Positions 1 through 7,252 of a stretch of 39,267 nucleotides of DNA are shown in pieces (the first letter of the stretch is position 1; every line of letters starts with the position of its first letter). A model generated the notes under the pieces. That model was not told the origin of the DNA. It worked only from the letters and a program-made list of their open reading frames with translations, and did no database searches. Source of the DNA: Ruminiclostridium sp. (GTDB taxonomy: Bacteria; Bacillota; Clostridia; Oscillospirales; Ruminococcaceae); NCBI GenBank assembly GCA_016282095.1, contig JAEEJW010000161.1:1-39267 (forward strand), given 5' to 3'. Made by a program: the position numbers and the translations under genes.

Positions 1-1434
1 GGAAATAAGTCCGGTGAGCTTCGGGTTGGACTGGAGCAGCCAGCGGCGGTAAGCGATACCGTTTGTCACGTTGGTGAACTTGTTCGGGGTCAGCTCGTAC
101 TCATCATGGAACACGCTGTCCTTGATTATCTCGCTGTGCAGCTTGGAAACGCCGTTTACGGAGTGCGAAGCCGCAACACACAGCGTAGCCATTCTGATCT
201 GGTTGTTGCGGAAGATCGACATAGCTTCTACCTTTTCGTAGGGCAGGGTCTCGGAGAGCTTCTCGCAGTATCTGCGGTTGATCTCGCAGATTATGGAATA
301 GATTCTCGGAAGTATCTTCTCGATAAGGTTCTTGTCCCACTTTTCGAGGGCTTCCGCCATTACGGTGTGGTTCGTGTACGCAAAAGTCCTGCATACGATA
401 TCCCACGACTTGTTCCAGTCATATCCGCAGTCGTCGAGAAGTATTCTCATCAGTTCCGGGATAGCAAGAGTCGGGTGGGTGTCGTTTATATGGATAGCTA
501 CCTTGTCCGGCAGATTCTCCAGTGTGCCGTAGATGTTCATGTGGCGCATTACGATGTCGCCGATGGAAGCGGCGCACATGAAGTACTGCTGGCGCAGACG
601 CAGAGCCTTGCCTTCAAGATGATTGTCGTTGGGGTAAAGCACCTTGGTGAGGGAATGAGCGATGTTGCTTGCGCCCAGGGCGGTGGTGTAGTCGCCGGAG
701 TTGAACGCGCTCATGTCGAAGGACATACTCTTCGCGCTCCACAGACGCAGCTTGGAAACGCCCTCGCTGTCGTAGCCGGAAACAAACATATCATAAGGCA
801 CCGCGAGAACGGTGTTGTAGTTTACATGGGAGATGTGGTGATATTCGTTTTCCCAGTATTCGCGGACTTCGCCGTCGAAATGTACTTCGATAGCCTGATC
901 TTCAACGGGGGTGAGCCACGCGCCGCCGCCGGGGAGCCAGTTGTCCGGAAGCTCTGTCTGCCAGCCGTCGATTATCTTCTGCTTGAAGATACCGTACTCA
1001 TAGAGCAGGGAATAGCCGGTTGCCGGGAATTCACAGGTAGCCATACCGTCAAGGTAGCAGGCAGCGAGACGTCCGAGACCGCCGTTTCCGAGTCCGGCAT
1101 CGGGCTCCTCGTCGTAGATGACGGAGGGTTTGATCTTGTATTCGTCCTTGAGTATGGACTCAACGTCTTCGTTCATGCCAAGATTGTATAGCGAAGTCTT
1201 GAGCGAACGACCCATGAGGAATTCCATTGAGATGTAATATACCTGTTTCTTGCCTATCGAGTTGCATTTTGTCATGAACAGGTGGCGCTTTTCGCGCAGC
1301 GCGTTCACAACGATCTTGGAAAGCGCCTTGTAGATCTGCGTGCTTGTTGCTTCGGCAGGGCCGATGCGGAAATCAAGCTCCAGTGTATCCTTCAGCTTCT
1401 TGCTGATCTGCTCCTTTGTAAGCGGAGAAGTCAT
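1..1434 (-). CDS. glgP: glycogen/maltodextrin phosphorylase, 3' end outside window
   Basis: Not in the ORF track because it runs off the left edge. Reading the minus strand from the ATG at 1434 gives 478 open codons (478 x 3 = 1434 nt). This is the N-terminal part of a GT35 phosphorylase, which releases glucose-1-phosphate from alpha-1,4-glucans in the cytoplasm. Recognisable family stretches are YYISMEFLMGRSL near the N-terminus, EEPDAGLGNGGLGRLAACYLDG, the HINDTHPTLAIPELMR block and NVTNGIAYRRW near the edge. The pyridoxal-phosphate lysine region would lie beyond the window. The start is supported by an AGGAAGG ribosome-binding site about 10 nt upstream and a promoter at 1496-1524. The family also covers maltodextrin phosphorylase; sequence alone does not separate substrates. 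Confidence 0.95.
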   Translation of the reverse strand, partial: MTSPLTKEQISKKLKDTLELDFRIGPAEATSTQIYKALSKIVVNALREKRHLFMTKCNSIGKKQVYYISMEFLMGRSLKTSLYNLGMNEDVESILKDEYKIKPSVIYDEEPDAGLGNGGLGRLAACYLDGMATCEFPATGYSLLYEYGIFKQKIIDGWQTELPDNWLPGGGAWLTPVEDQAIEVHFDGEVREYWENEYHHISHVNYNTVLAVPYDMFVSGYDSEGVSKLRLWSAKSMSFDMSAFNSGDYTTALGASNIAHSLTKVLYPNDNHLEGKALRLRQQYFMCAASIGDIVMRHMNIYGTLENLPDKVAIHINDTHPTLAIPELMRILLDDCGYDWNKSWDIVCRTFAYTNHTVMAEALEKWDKNLIEKILPRIYSIICEINRRYCEKLSETLPYEKVEAMSIFRNNQIRMATLCVAASHSVNGVSKLHSEIIKDSVFHDEYELTPNKFTNVTNGIAYRRWLLQSNPKLTGLIS

Positions 1435-1495
1435 GTCTATCAATCCTTCCTGAAAAACATATAACGATGAGGTACTCATTACCACATACAAACAT

Positions 1496-1524
1496 ATTAT
1501 AGCACATTCCGGTCAAAATTTCAA
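1496..1524 (-). promoter_or_regulatory. SigA-type promoter of glgP
   Basis: On the minus strand TTGAAA (1519-1524) and TATAAT (1496-1501) are separated by exactly 17 nt. The predicted transcript starts about 55 nt before the glgP ATG. The rest of 1525-1633 is AT-rich and I see no other signal in it. Confidence 0.75.
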
Positions 1525-1633
1525 CCGTTAAAGCGCGATTTAAAATATTTTGTCGATTTTTTACATAATTTAGCCGGATATTCGTCAAAATACTACAATT
1601 TATAGTTTATTTTTGCTAAAAAATATTGAATTC

Positions 1634-2293
1634 TTACAAAAGTTCATCGAAACTCCGGATAAACAGATCGGCAGTTTCCTTTATTCTGTCGGTGTCGCGT
1701 CCGGAGGTCTCGTCGTAGACTCCGACAGTGCGGAACCCGCCGTCTTTCGCGCCGCGGACGGCTATGTAGATATCCTCGAATACCACGGCTTCGCTGTCCG
1801 GCACGCCAAGCCTGCTGCACGCGAGGCTGTAAACATCGGGGAAGCCCTTTTTCCGTGCGCATTCGTTAACGTCTGCGATTGCTCCGAAAAACTCCTCGAT
1901 GCCGGTGCGCTTCATTCCGGGCAGATAGAGTCTGGGGTCGCTGGCGGTGGCTACTGCCAGCCTGATACCCGCGTCACGGAGCCTGCAAAGAAGCTCATAA
2001 GCCCCGGGTTTGAGCGTAACTTCGTTGTGGTAGAACTCCAGTGCTTTATTGAACCAGCATTTCATCATATCCTCGGAAGATATATCGAGATTAAAGCGTT
2101 CCCGTGTGTATTTCGCGGTTTCTTCCGCGCCGAGGTGAGCGATAGCGAGCAGATAATCTCCCGGCACTTCGTCGATGCCCATTTTCTTCAGGAACCACTC
2201 GTCTATATGATGCCAGAATCCCATTGAATCGAACAATGTTCCGTCGAGGTCGAACACGGCAGCTGAAAATTCTCCAAGTCCCTTTATTATCAT
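1634..2293 (-). CDS. HAD-family phosphatase, beta-phosphoglucomutase-like
   Basis: A 219-residue cytoplasmic haloacid-dehalogenase-fold hydrolase. The motif I loop is FDLDGTLFDS with the nucleophile Asp15 and Asp17; motif II is the Thr of VATASD; motif III is the Lys before GFPDVY; motif IV is VFEDIYIAVRGAKDGG. An alpha-helical cap lies between about residues 20 and 90, as in the beta-phosphoglucomutase/phosphoglycolate phosphatase subgroup. The substrate cannot be told. Its ATG overlaps the stop of the upstream kinase-like gene by one base (TAATG), so translation is probably coupled. Lying next to glycogen phosphorylase, a sugar-phosphate substrate is possible, but that is only inference. 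Confidence 0.85.
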   Translation of the reverse strand: MIIKGLGEFSAAVFDLDGTLFDSMGFWHHIDEWFLKKMGIDEVPGDYLLAIAHLGAEETAKYTRERFNLDISSEDMMKCWFNKALEFYHNEVTLKPGAYELLCRLRDAGIRLAVATASDPRLYLPGMKRTGIEEFFGAIADVNECARKKGFPDVYSLACSRLGVPDSEAVVFEDIYIAVRGAKDGGFRTVGVYDETSGRDTDRIKETADLFIRSFDELL

Positions 2294-2889
2294 TACTTTG
2301 CTATCCTTGCTTTTATATAATCGGTAAGTATTTCTGCGGACTTGTCGATGCCGATATCGGAGTTCACGGAGATATCGTAGGTCTGAACCTTGCCCCAGGC
2401 ATCGTCTGCGAAATAGTTATAGTAAGCTATACGGTTCTTGTCCTTTTTCATCATATATGCCTTATAGTTGTCGTTATCCGCTTTTTCGTTGTATTCGTCG
2501 CGGACTCTCGCGATACGGCTTTCGAGGGGCGCGGTGACGAACACGTTTATGACGTTCGGGAAGCCGCGGAGGACGTAATCGGCGCAGCGTCCGACTATTA
2601 CGCAGCTTTCCTTGTTATAGAGGTCCTTGATAACTCTTGACTGGGCAATGAAGATCATATCCGAGGCCGGGAGGATCTGGCTGCCGATATAGAGGTGGTA
2701 GAGGAGGCTCTGTGTTTTTTTCTGATCGTTACGGCGCACGAAATCCTCGGTATAGCCGCTTTCCTTTGCCACGAGGGACAGCAGCTCGCCGTCATAGAAG
2801 CTGATACCGAGTTCATCGGCGAGTTTTTTACCGATGAGCCGGCCTCCGGAGCCGTATTCTCTTGATACTGTGATAACGTATTTTTCCAT
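2293..2889 (-). CDS. cytidylate kinase-like protein
   Basis: A 198-residue P-loop kinase of the cytidylate-kinase-like family found in Firmicutes. The N-terminus VITVSREYGSGGRLIGKKLA carries the nucleotide-binding loop (EYGSGG in place of a classical GxxGxGKS/T), followed by the helix ADELGISFYDGELL. Later stretches, VIVGRCADYVLRGFPNVINVFV and a basic RIARVRDEYN segment, match the family lid and core. True CMP kinases are longer and begin IAIDGPAGSGKS, so the phosphate acceptor is uncertain. A GGAGGAAA ribosome-binding site precedes the ATG. The gene is translationally coupled to the HAD phosphatase. A TATAAT at 2939-2944 could be its -10 box, but no matching -35 box is seen. Confidence 0.8.
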   Translation of the reverse strand: MEKYVITVSREYGSGGRLIGKKLADELGISFYDGELLSLVAKESGYTEDFVRRNDQKKTQSLLYHLYIGSQILPASDMIFIAQSRVIKDLYNKESCVIVGRCADYVLRGFPNVINVFVTAPLESRIARVRDEYNEKADNDNYKAYMMKKDKNRIAYYNYFADDAWGKVQTYDISVNSDIGIDKSAEILTDYIKARIAK

Positions 2890-2914
2890 GCTGTTTTCCT
2901 CCGTTCATATATAT

Positions 2915-2934
2915 GCGGGGTACCCCCGCTGTCA
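2915..2934. repeat. short stem-loop repeat, copy 1
   Basis: GCGGGG-TAC-CCCCGC forms a perfect 6-bp stem with a 3-nt loop, followed by TGTCA. Four more members with the same geometry occur in the window (2970, 11420, 27207, 27232). This one lies in the leader of the cytidylate kinase-like gene, just upstream of its ribosome-binding site. Confidence 0.65.
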
Positions 2935-2969
2935 GTTGATTATAGTATCGTTTTATTTCGCCCGCGGCG

Positions 2970-2990
2970 GCGCGGAGCCCGCGCTCCCAA
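2970..2990. repeat. short stem-loop repeat, copy 2
   Basis: GCGCGG-AGC-CCGCGC, then TCCCAATCCGTCTGTTAAATTCTT in two pieces (TCCCAATCCG and TCTGTTAAATTCTT). The tail AATCCGTCTGTTAAATTCTT recurs unchanged at 27251-27270. The stem bases differ from copy 1 on both arms, so pairing is kept. It lies inside the outer part of repeat element A. Confidence 0.65.
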
Positions 2991-3041
2991 TCCGTCTGTT
3001 AAATTCTTGAAGCGGCGCGTTTCAGCCTCGCAGTCCAGAGT

Positions 3042-3187
3042 AGGCGTACACATTAACGAATCTGCAAGGCGAAGCGATTTAAGTTTAGGCCAAGCCCTTT
3101 TCAAAGGGCGTCATTCTCGAGCGTCAGCGACTCTCAAACACTCAAGCGCAAGCGACTACTTGTTCTCGTTCTCGAGCGTCAGCGGCT
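3042..3187 (-). repeat. gene-3'-end repeat element, copy A (beside queH)
   Basis: Read from the gene side, it has three 17-nt units of the CTCGAGCGCAAGCGACT type (plus-strand spelling) starting at 3116, 3141 and 3171, so spaced 25 and 30 nt. They are followed by a core containing the palindrome GCCCTTTTCAAAGGGC and the block GCAAGGCGAAGCGATTTAAG. The unit nearest the gene contains the queH stop codon. Outer modules shared with the other copies extend to a GTTTTATTTCGCCC boundary at 2950-2963. Copies B, C and D are at 6066, 20949 and 27458. The strand given is that of the adjacent gene. Confidence 0.9.
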
Positions 3188-3784
3188 CTTACTGAAAACG
3201 CAGCCGCAGTAATTCTGTCTGTAGAGACCGTATGTCTGGGAGAGCACTATGGAGCGTTTGTAGCCTTCCTTTTTCTTGAAATCCGAGAACAGGTAAGGCA
3301 CGCCGACACGGGCGGATTCTTCGGCGCCGATCTCATTGAGTTTAGCGGCGTTTTTCAGCGGGCTTATGGACAGGGTGGTGGTGAAGAAATCGAAGCCCCC
3401 GGCTTTTGCGGTGTCGGCAGCTTCCGCGAGCCGCAGACGGTAGCAGCGGAAGCAGCGTTCGCCGCCTTCCGGTACATCTTCGTATCCCTCGGCAATCTCG
3501 AAAAATCTTTCCGGTTCGTACTTCCCCTCGGAGAACTCCACCGGGTATCTGTGGGGCTGTTCGGATATCAGGCGTTTCAGCTCGTTCACGCGCTTGTCGT
3601 ACTCTGCCTTTTCATCTATGTTAGGATTATAGTAATGCGCGGTTATGCGGAAATGTTCCGTCAGATATTCCAGCACATAACTGCTGCACGGGGCGCAGCA
3701 GCAGTGGAGCAGCAGGGAAGGTGTCCTGCCTTCGGAGGCAAGCTCCGCTATCTTCGCGTCAAGTTCCTTCTGATAGTTTATCAT
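3179..3784 (-). CDS. queH: epoxyqueuosine reductase QueH
   Basis: A 201-residue protein of the QueH (DUF208) family, which carries out the last step of queuosine synthesis in tRNA by reducing epoxyqueuosine. It shows the signature LLLHCCCAPCSSYVLEYL (Cys28-30 and Cys33), the central CFRCYRLRL pair, TTTLSISPLKNA and the C-terminal NYCGCVFS. Together these supply the cysteines that bind the iron-sulfur cluster and metal. It is the last gene of a minus-strand group, 5 nt after the YcxB-like gene. The final residues after VFS (KSR and the TGA) are read from repeat element A, so the element sets the natural end of this gene. No other queuosine gene is in the window. Confidence 0.93.
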   Translation of the reverse strand: MINYQKELDAKIAELASEGRTPSLLLHCCCAPCSSYVLEYLTEHFRITAHYYNPNIDEKAEYDKRVNELKRLISEQPHRYPVEFSEGKYEPERFFEIAEGYEDVPEGGERCFRCYRLRLAEAADTAKAGGFDFFTTTLSISPLKNAAKLNEIGAEESARVGVPYLFSDFKKKEGYKRSIVLSQTYGLYRQNYCGCVFSKSR

Positions 3785-3789
3785 CGAGC

Positions 3790-4314
3790 TTATCCCTTTT
3801 TCTGCTTCTCCGTGATTATCTCAGATGTTTCCTGCGCAGTCCCGGAAAGCACGTTGTTCTTTTGCAGTATAATAAGCATATCGTTGTCCGTTTTCAGGTA
3901 AAACGCACGTCTGCCGTCGTAGGCGTCCTCGATCTTATCCCATGGCGTAACGGTCTGCGGCGCTCCGTCCCTTGCGATTATGATACGTTCCGACGATACG
4001 GAGCATACAAGCCCGTCAAAGGACGAGTAGGCCTCGAGCATCTTGTTTGAATAAGTACGCACCATGAAGAACAATACCGCCATAACGGCTATATCCATTA
4101 CCACAGCCGCAAGCACTACGATAAGCATTGATGCCATTTGGGTCGAGAAGTACATTATCAGTGCAGAGACCGGAATGGTCACAAGCAGAGCAGCACATAC
4201 CAGTATCAGCGCGATGCCGCCTTTTGTGCCGCCGGTCATGGTGTGTACGATGTACTCGCTCATAGTCTTCTTGTCATATTTCATTGCGTAATCTGTCATT
4301 TCTGTTTTCCGCAC
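3790..4314 (-). CDS. YcxB-like membrane protein
   Basis: A 174-residue protein with two transmembrane helices (about residues 34-57 and 62-86), followed by a soluble C-terminal domain. There, SSERIIIARDGAPQTVTPWDKI and a later FYLKTDNDMLIILQKN resemble the C-terminal domain of YcxB-like proteins. The function is unknown. The listed start is a GTG about 13 nt after AAAGGAGA; an ATG five codons later (MTDYAM) is an alternative with a poorer ribosome-binding site. It sits between a histidine phosphatase (about 50 nt upstream) and queH (5 nt downstream), probably co-transcribed. Confidence 0.7.
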   Translation of the reverse strand: MRKTEMTDYAMKYDKKTMSEYIVHTMTGGTKGGIALILVCAALLVTIPVSALIMYFSTQMASMLIVVLAAVVMDIAVMAVLFFMVRTYSNKMLEAYSSFDGLVCSVSSERIIIARDGAPQTVTPWDKIEDAYDGRRAFYLKTDNDMLIILQKNNVLSGTAQETSEIITEKQKKG

Positions 4315-4366
4315 CTGCCGGGCGCGTCTCCTTTGCTTTTTTATCCGATGAACCCGTTTTACAGTC

Positions 4367-4975
4367 TTAAACTATCTTTCCTACTATCTCAAACACAGGT
4401 CCGTGCTGCCACATAAAGGTTGACAGCGCGATCTGTATGCACTCGCCCTGCCCGATCGCGAAGTCCGCGGGTCTGCCTTTCGGAAGACCATAGTTCGCGC
4501 AGAGATTCATTATAACTCCGCCGTGGGTTATCATGGCAGCGCGTGTAACCTGATCGTGCATCATATCCTTGAATACTTCTTCAAGCCCGTCAAGACAGCG
4601 CAGCGTGAATTCCTCCATAGTTTCGCCGCCCGGCGCGGATTTGTCGAAGCCGCCTTTCAGCCATTCGGAGTATTCGGGCAGACCTTCAAGCTCGGCAGCG
4701 GTCTTGTTCTCCCATTCACCGAAATCGCACTCCGCGATATTGTCTATCTCCTTGATATAGCGGTCGGGGTAGATGATATCGGCGGTCTCGAGGCAGCGTT
4801 TCAGCGGGCTGGAATAGACCTTCTGAACATCGGGGTAGAGGTGTTCCTGGGCATATCTTGTGACTGCATAGAAGCCCTCGTCGCACAGCGGCAGATCGGT
4901 CAGTCCGATGTAGCGGCCTTCGAGGTTGGCCTGCGTGATCCCGTGGCGTATCAGATAAAGTGTGTAGTTCTTCAT
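4367..4975 (-). CDS. histidine phosphatase family protein
   Basis: A 202-residue phosphoglycerate-mutase-fold protein. The catalytic LIRHGITQAN places the phosphohistidine at His11. SSPLKRCLETADIIYPD supplies the second arginine, AECDFGEWENKTAAEL the acid region, and MITHGGVIMNLC the second catalytic histidine. The length and the ECDFGEWENK block are closest to the alpha-ribazole phosphatase/CobC-like and broad phosphatase groups, but no cobalamin genes are near, so the substrate is left open. AAAGGAAAT precedes the ATG. A minus-strand TATAAT lies upstream at about 5055, without a clear -35 box. Confidence 0.87.
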   Translation of the reverse strand: MKNYTLYLIRHGITQANLEGRYIGLTDLPLCDEGFYAVTRYAQEHLYPDVQKVYSSPLKRCLETADIIYPDRYIKEIDNIAECDFGEWENKTAAELEGLPEYSEWLKGGFDKSAPGGETMEEFTLRCLDGLEEVFKDMMHDQVTRAAMITHGGVIMNLCANYGLPKGRPADFAIGQGECIQIALSTFMWQHGPVFEIVGKIV

Positions 4976-5103
4976 TCTTATTATTTCCTTTATATCACAG
5001 CTTTTTCAGCTTTTATTTTTCTGTTTTGTTTAGCTTATCATACGATATTGGTGTATTATATCTATTGAACAAAGCCGTTTGCTTTTTTTGTAGACTTTGC
5101 CGA

Positions 5104-5132
5104 TTTACAAATAATTAAAAATAATATATAAT
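5104..5132 (+). promoter_or_regulatory. promoter of the XRE regulator
   Basis: TTTACA (5104-5109), a 17-nt spacer and TATAAT (5127-5132) in a very AT-rich divergent intergenic region. It points to the regulator starting at 5192, giving a leader of about 50 nt. Confidence 0.75.
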
Positions 5133-5191
5133 ATCAGTTGTATGCACTCTCAAAATGGCATAACATAAATATCCGAAAGGTTTGTATTTTA

Positions 5192-5866
5192 ATGAACAGC
5201 GATTTTCCGAGAATACTATCTTTACTTCGCAAAGAAAGACATATAAGCCAGAAAGCCGCGGCCGCCGATCTTGGTGTGGCGCAGGCGCTTCTTTCACATT
5301 ATGAAAAGGGCAAGCGTGAATGCGGCCTTGATTTTCTTGTAAAAGTGGCTGACTATTACGGTGTGACCACGGATTATCTGCTGGGGCGCTCGGCTTCGAC
5401 CACAGGAAATCTCATAACTGCGGACGACATTCCGGACGTATCGGGTGAGCGTGAGAAGGCTCACGCGGGGGCGGATATCACGCTTACCATGTCGAGAAAG
5501 CTGATCGTCAACAGCATCGACATAATATACAGCCTGCTTGGCAGGATAGGGAACAGCCGTTTAAGCCTTAAGATCGTGAATATGCTCAATCTTACGGTTT
5601 ACAAGGTATTCCGCCTTGTGTACCGTTCGAACAAGTCGAATACACAGAGTATGTTTGAAGTACCGGACGAGCGTGCGTGTCACTATGCCGACGCGCTCGT
5701 GCATATTGAGGAAGCGGAGGTTGCGTCGCTTCTGAAGAAGGCCTCGGTGGACAATCCGGAGATATCGACTGTTGTGATAGAATCCGAATTTCCGCGTCAG
5801 TCTCCGGCTTTACTGAGCCTTATCAAATCCAGTGAAGCGCAGATCAAGAAGCAGATCGAAAAATAA
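5192..5866 (+). CDS. XRE-family transcriptional regulator
   Basis: The start is moved 18 codons downstream of the ORF-track start. The ATG at 5192 follows CCGAAAGG and begins MNSDFPRILSLLRKERHISQ, a normal start for this family. Residues 1-65 are a Cro/C1-type helix-turn-helix (SQKAAAADLGVAQALLSHYEKGKRE, then VADYYGVTTDYLLGRS). Residues 70-224 form a helical domain of unknown function with a lysine-rich end. It is probably a DNA-binding repressor or activator. It is divergent from the histidine phosphatase group and has its own promoter and terminator, so it may act on that intergenic region. No ligand-binding motif is recognised. Confidence 0.85.
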   Translation: MNSDFPRILSLLRKERHISQKAAAADLGVAQALLSHYEKGKRECGLDFLVKVADYYGVTTDYLLGRSASTTGNLITADDIPDVSGEREKAHAGADITLTMSRKLIVNSIDIIYSLLGRIGNSRLSLKIVNMLNLTVYKVFRLVYRSNKSNTQSMFEVPDERACHYADALVHIEEAEVASLLKKASVDNPEISTVVIESEFPRQSPALLSLIKSSEAQIKKQIEK

Positions 5867-5872
5867 GATTTT

Positions 5873-5907
5873 AAAAAGCCGCGGTTCGCAGGGACTGCGG
5901 TTTTTTT
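5873..5907 (+). terminator. intrinsic terminator of the XRE gene
   Basis: CCGC...GCGG stem flanked by an A-run before and seven T after (5901-5907), directly after the stop codon. The outer A/T runs can extend the stem. The T-run leads straight into the module CTGCCTCGCAGCCGGTA (5908-5924), which is repeated exactly at 27284-27300. Confidence 0.65.
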
Positions 5908-5962
5908 CTGCCTCGCAGCCGGTATATTCTGCTTTCTCCAAGGGGGCTTTCCGAATCGCCGT

Positions 5963-6025
5963 TGACCGCTTAGTTGCGCGCATCGTGCGCGCTTCTGGGC
6001 GGTCACTCACTGCATCGTGCAGTGA
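5963..6025. other. nested stem-loop cluster inside repeat element B
   Basis: Two perfect hairpins with the same CATCGTG apex but different stems: GCGCGCATCGTGCGCGC (5976-5992) and TCACTGCATCGTGCAGTGA (6007-6025). The first is enclosed by a second perfect pair, TGACCGC (5963-5969) with GCGGTCA (5999-6005). No coding potential is seen. The interval 5867-6185 between genes holds only the XRE terminator, this cluster and repeat element B. Confidence 0.65.
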
Positions 6026-6065
6026 CCCACACCCTTCGGCACTGCCTCTTTTGATAGTTTGTAAA

Positions 6066-6186
6066 AGGCGTACTCATGTACGAATCTGCAAGGCGAAGCG
6101 ATTTAAGTTTAGGCCAAGCCCTTTTCAAAGGGCGTCATACTCGAGCGCAAGCGACTTCTTACTCCCGTTCTAAAGCGCAAGCGACT
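6066..6186 (-). repeat. gene-3'-end repeat element, copy B (beside GT4)
   Basis: The core (6066-6138) is nearly identical to copy A, including GCAAGGCGAAGCGATTTAAG and the GCCCTTTTCAAAGGGC palindrome. It has two 17-nt units at 6140-6156 and 6170-6186, spaced 30 nt. The last unit touches the first base of the glycosyltransferase stop codon (TAA at 6186-6188). Confidence 0.9.
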
Positions 6187-7187
6187 TAAAGAGCGAGGGC
6201 GTCGTCGTAGACTTGTTTAAGGCGCTTGGCAACTTCGGTTATGCTCTTGTCCTCGACGGCGCGGAAGCCCTGTTCGCCGAGGGAGGGGAGCCTGCCGTTT
6301 GCGATATCCTCAATTTTCTTCTGAAAACCGTCTGTATCGTCTGCCATGTAGCAGTCAACGTCGCGGCGGAGCCAGTCAAAGCAGGGTATATCGCGGACAA
6401 GCACATTAGCCCGTGCGGCGAGTGCTTCAAGAAGCACTATGCCCTCGGTCTCCTCGTAGGTGGGGAATATGTAGACATCGCTGCCTACATACGCTTTTTT
6501 CAGATCTTCGGGCTGAACGTAGCCCGCGAACAGCAGGTTCGGGAGCTTTGTTCTTACGGCCTTGCGGATCTTGTGGGGTATGGAAAGCATAGGGGTCTTG
6601 CCGAACCAGATGAACTTGTAGTCCGGCATACGGCGCGCAAGCTCCACGAAATCCAGTATGCCCTTGCGCTCAAAGTACAGTCCGACTGCTATGACTACCT
6701 TGTCGTCCTCTTTAAGTCCGAATTTCCTGCGGAATTCCGCCCTGTCGGTGTCCTTCGGTTTGTAGAAATCAAGGTCGATGCCGTTGGAGACCGCGTAGAT
6801 CGGCTTCTTTATGCCGTAGCCGGTCAGCAGTCGCTTTGAATACTCGGTGGGCGTTATTATAACATCGCCCATAAGGTAGCAGGAGACTATCCACTTTTTG
6901 AACAGCTTGGATATGGCGTTCGCGAAGAAGAACGAGTTGCGGAAATCTTCCTCTGTGGAGTGCGCGTGGAATACCACTTTTTTGCCCTGCTTATGGGCTT
7001 TTTTCGCGTACTTGCGGGATTTGAGACCGTAGTAGTTGATATGTATGATATCCCAGTCGTTGTCCTTCGGTTCGAGCGTGAACGGGATCCCGAGACTGGT
7101 GAGCGCGCGCTGCTGATGCATAACAGCTCTTCCGAGCCCGGATATCTTGAATACTTTTATCCCTTCGGTGTAAAGGCAAACTTTCAT
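6186..7187 (-). CDS. GT4-family glycosyltransferase
   Basis: A 333-residue GT-B fold glycosyltransferase. The N-terminal acceptor domain begins MKVCLYTEGIKVFKISGLGR and contains WDIIHINYYGL and VVFHAHSTEEDFR. The donor domain starts near residue 155 with VVIAVGLYFERKGILDFVEL and has the family pattern SDVYIFPTYEETEGIVLLEALA, whose two Glu residues sit where GT4 enzymes bind the nucleotide sugar. It resembles the diacylglycerol glucosyltransferase-like branch, so a membrane glycolipid product is possible but not shown. An AGGAG site precedes the ATG by about 11 nt. It follows the 2-oxoacid oxidoreductase genes after a 63-nt gap with a hairpin, so it may be read through or expressed separately. 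Confidence 0.87.
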   Translation of the reverse strand: MKVCLYTEGIKVFKISGLGRAVMHQQRALTSLGIPFTLEPKDNDWDIIHINYYGLKSRKYAKKAHKQGKKVVFHAHSTEEDFRNSFFFANAISKLFKKWIVSCYLMGDVIITPTEYSKRLLTGYGIKKPIYAVSNGIDLDFYKPKDTDRAEFRRKFGLKEDDKVVIAVGLYFERKGILDFVELARRMPDYKFIWFGKTPMLSIPHKIRKAVRTKLPNLLFAGYVQPEDLKKAYVGSDVYIFPTYEETEGIVLLEALAARANVLVRDIPCFDWLRRDVDCYMADDTDGFQKKIEDIANGRLPSLGEQGFRAVEDKSITEVAKRLKQVYDDALAL

Positions 7188-7217
7188 TAATGTAATGTCT
7201 CCTGTATATTTGCAAAT

Positions 7218-7252
7218 GAGCGCATAGAATAACTATGCGCTCTGCTTTTTTT
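7218..7252. terminator. hairpin between korC and the GT4 gene
   Basis: GAGCGCATAG and CTATGCGCTC (7218-7242) form a perfect 10-bp stem with a 5-nt loop. The T-run (7246-7252) is on the plus-strand side; on the minus strand, where both flanking genes lie, only ATTTGC follows. It may therefore act as a partial terminator or RNA-stabilising element after korC rather than a full stop. Confidence 0.5.

Noticed and set aside
106-1191. 361-codon plus-strand ORF at the left edge
   Set aside because: The opposite strand encodes glycogen phosphorylase continuously over the same bases.
2939-2944. TATAAT as a confident promoter for the cytidylate-kinase-like gene
   Set aside because: No acceptable -35 hexamer at 16-18 nt, so left as a remark only.
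3116-3187. CRISPR-like short repeat array
   Set aside because: Only two or three 17-nt units per locus, with spacers of 8-13 nt, always at gene ends, and no cas genes; not a CRISPR.
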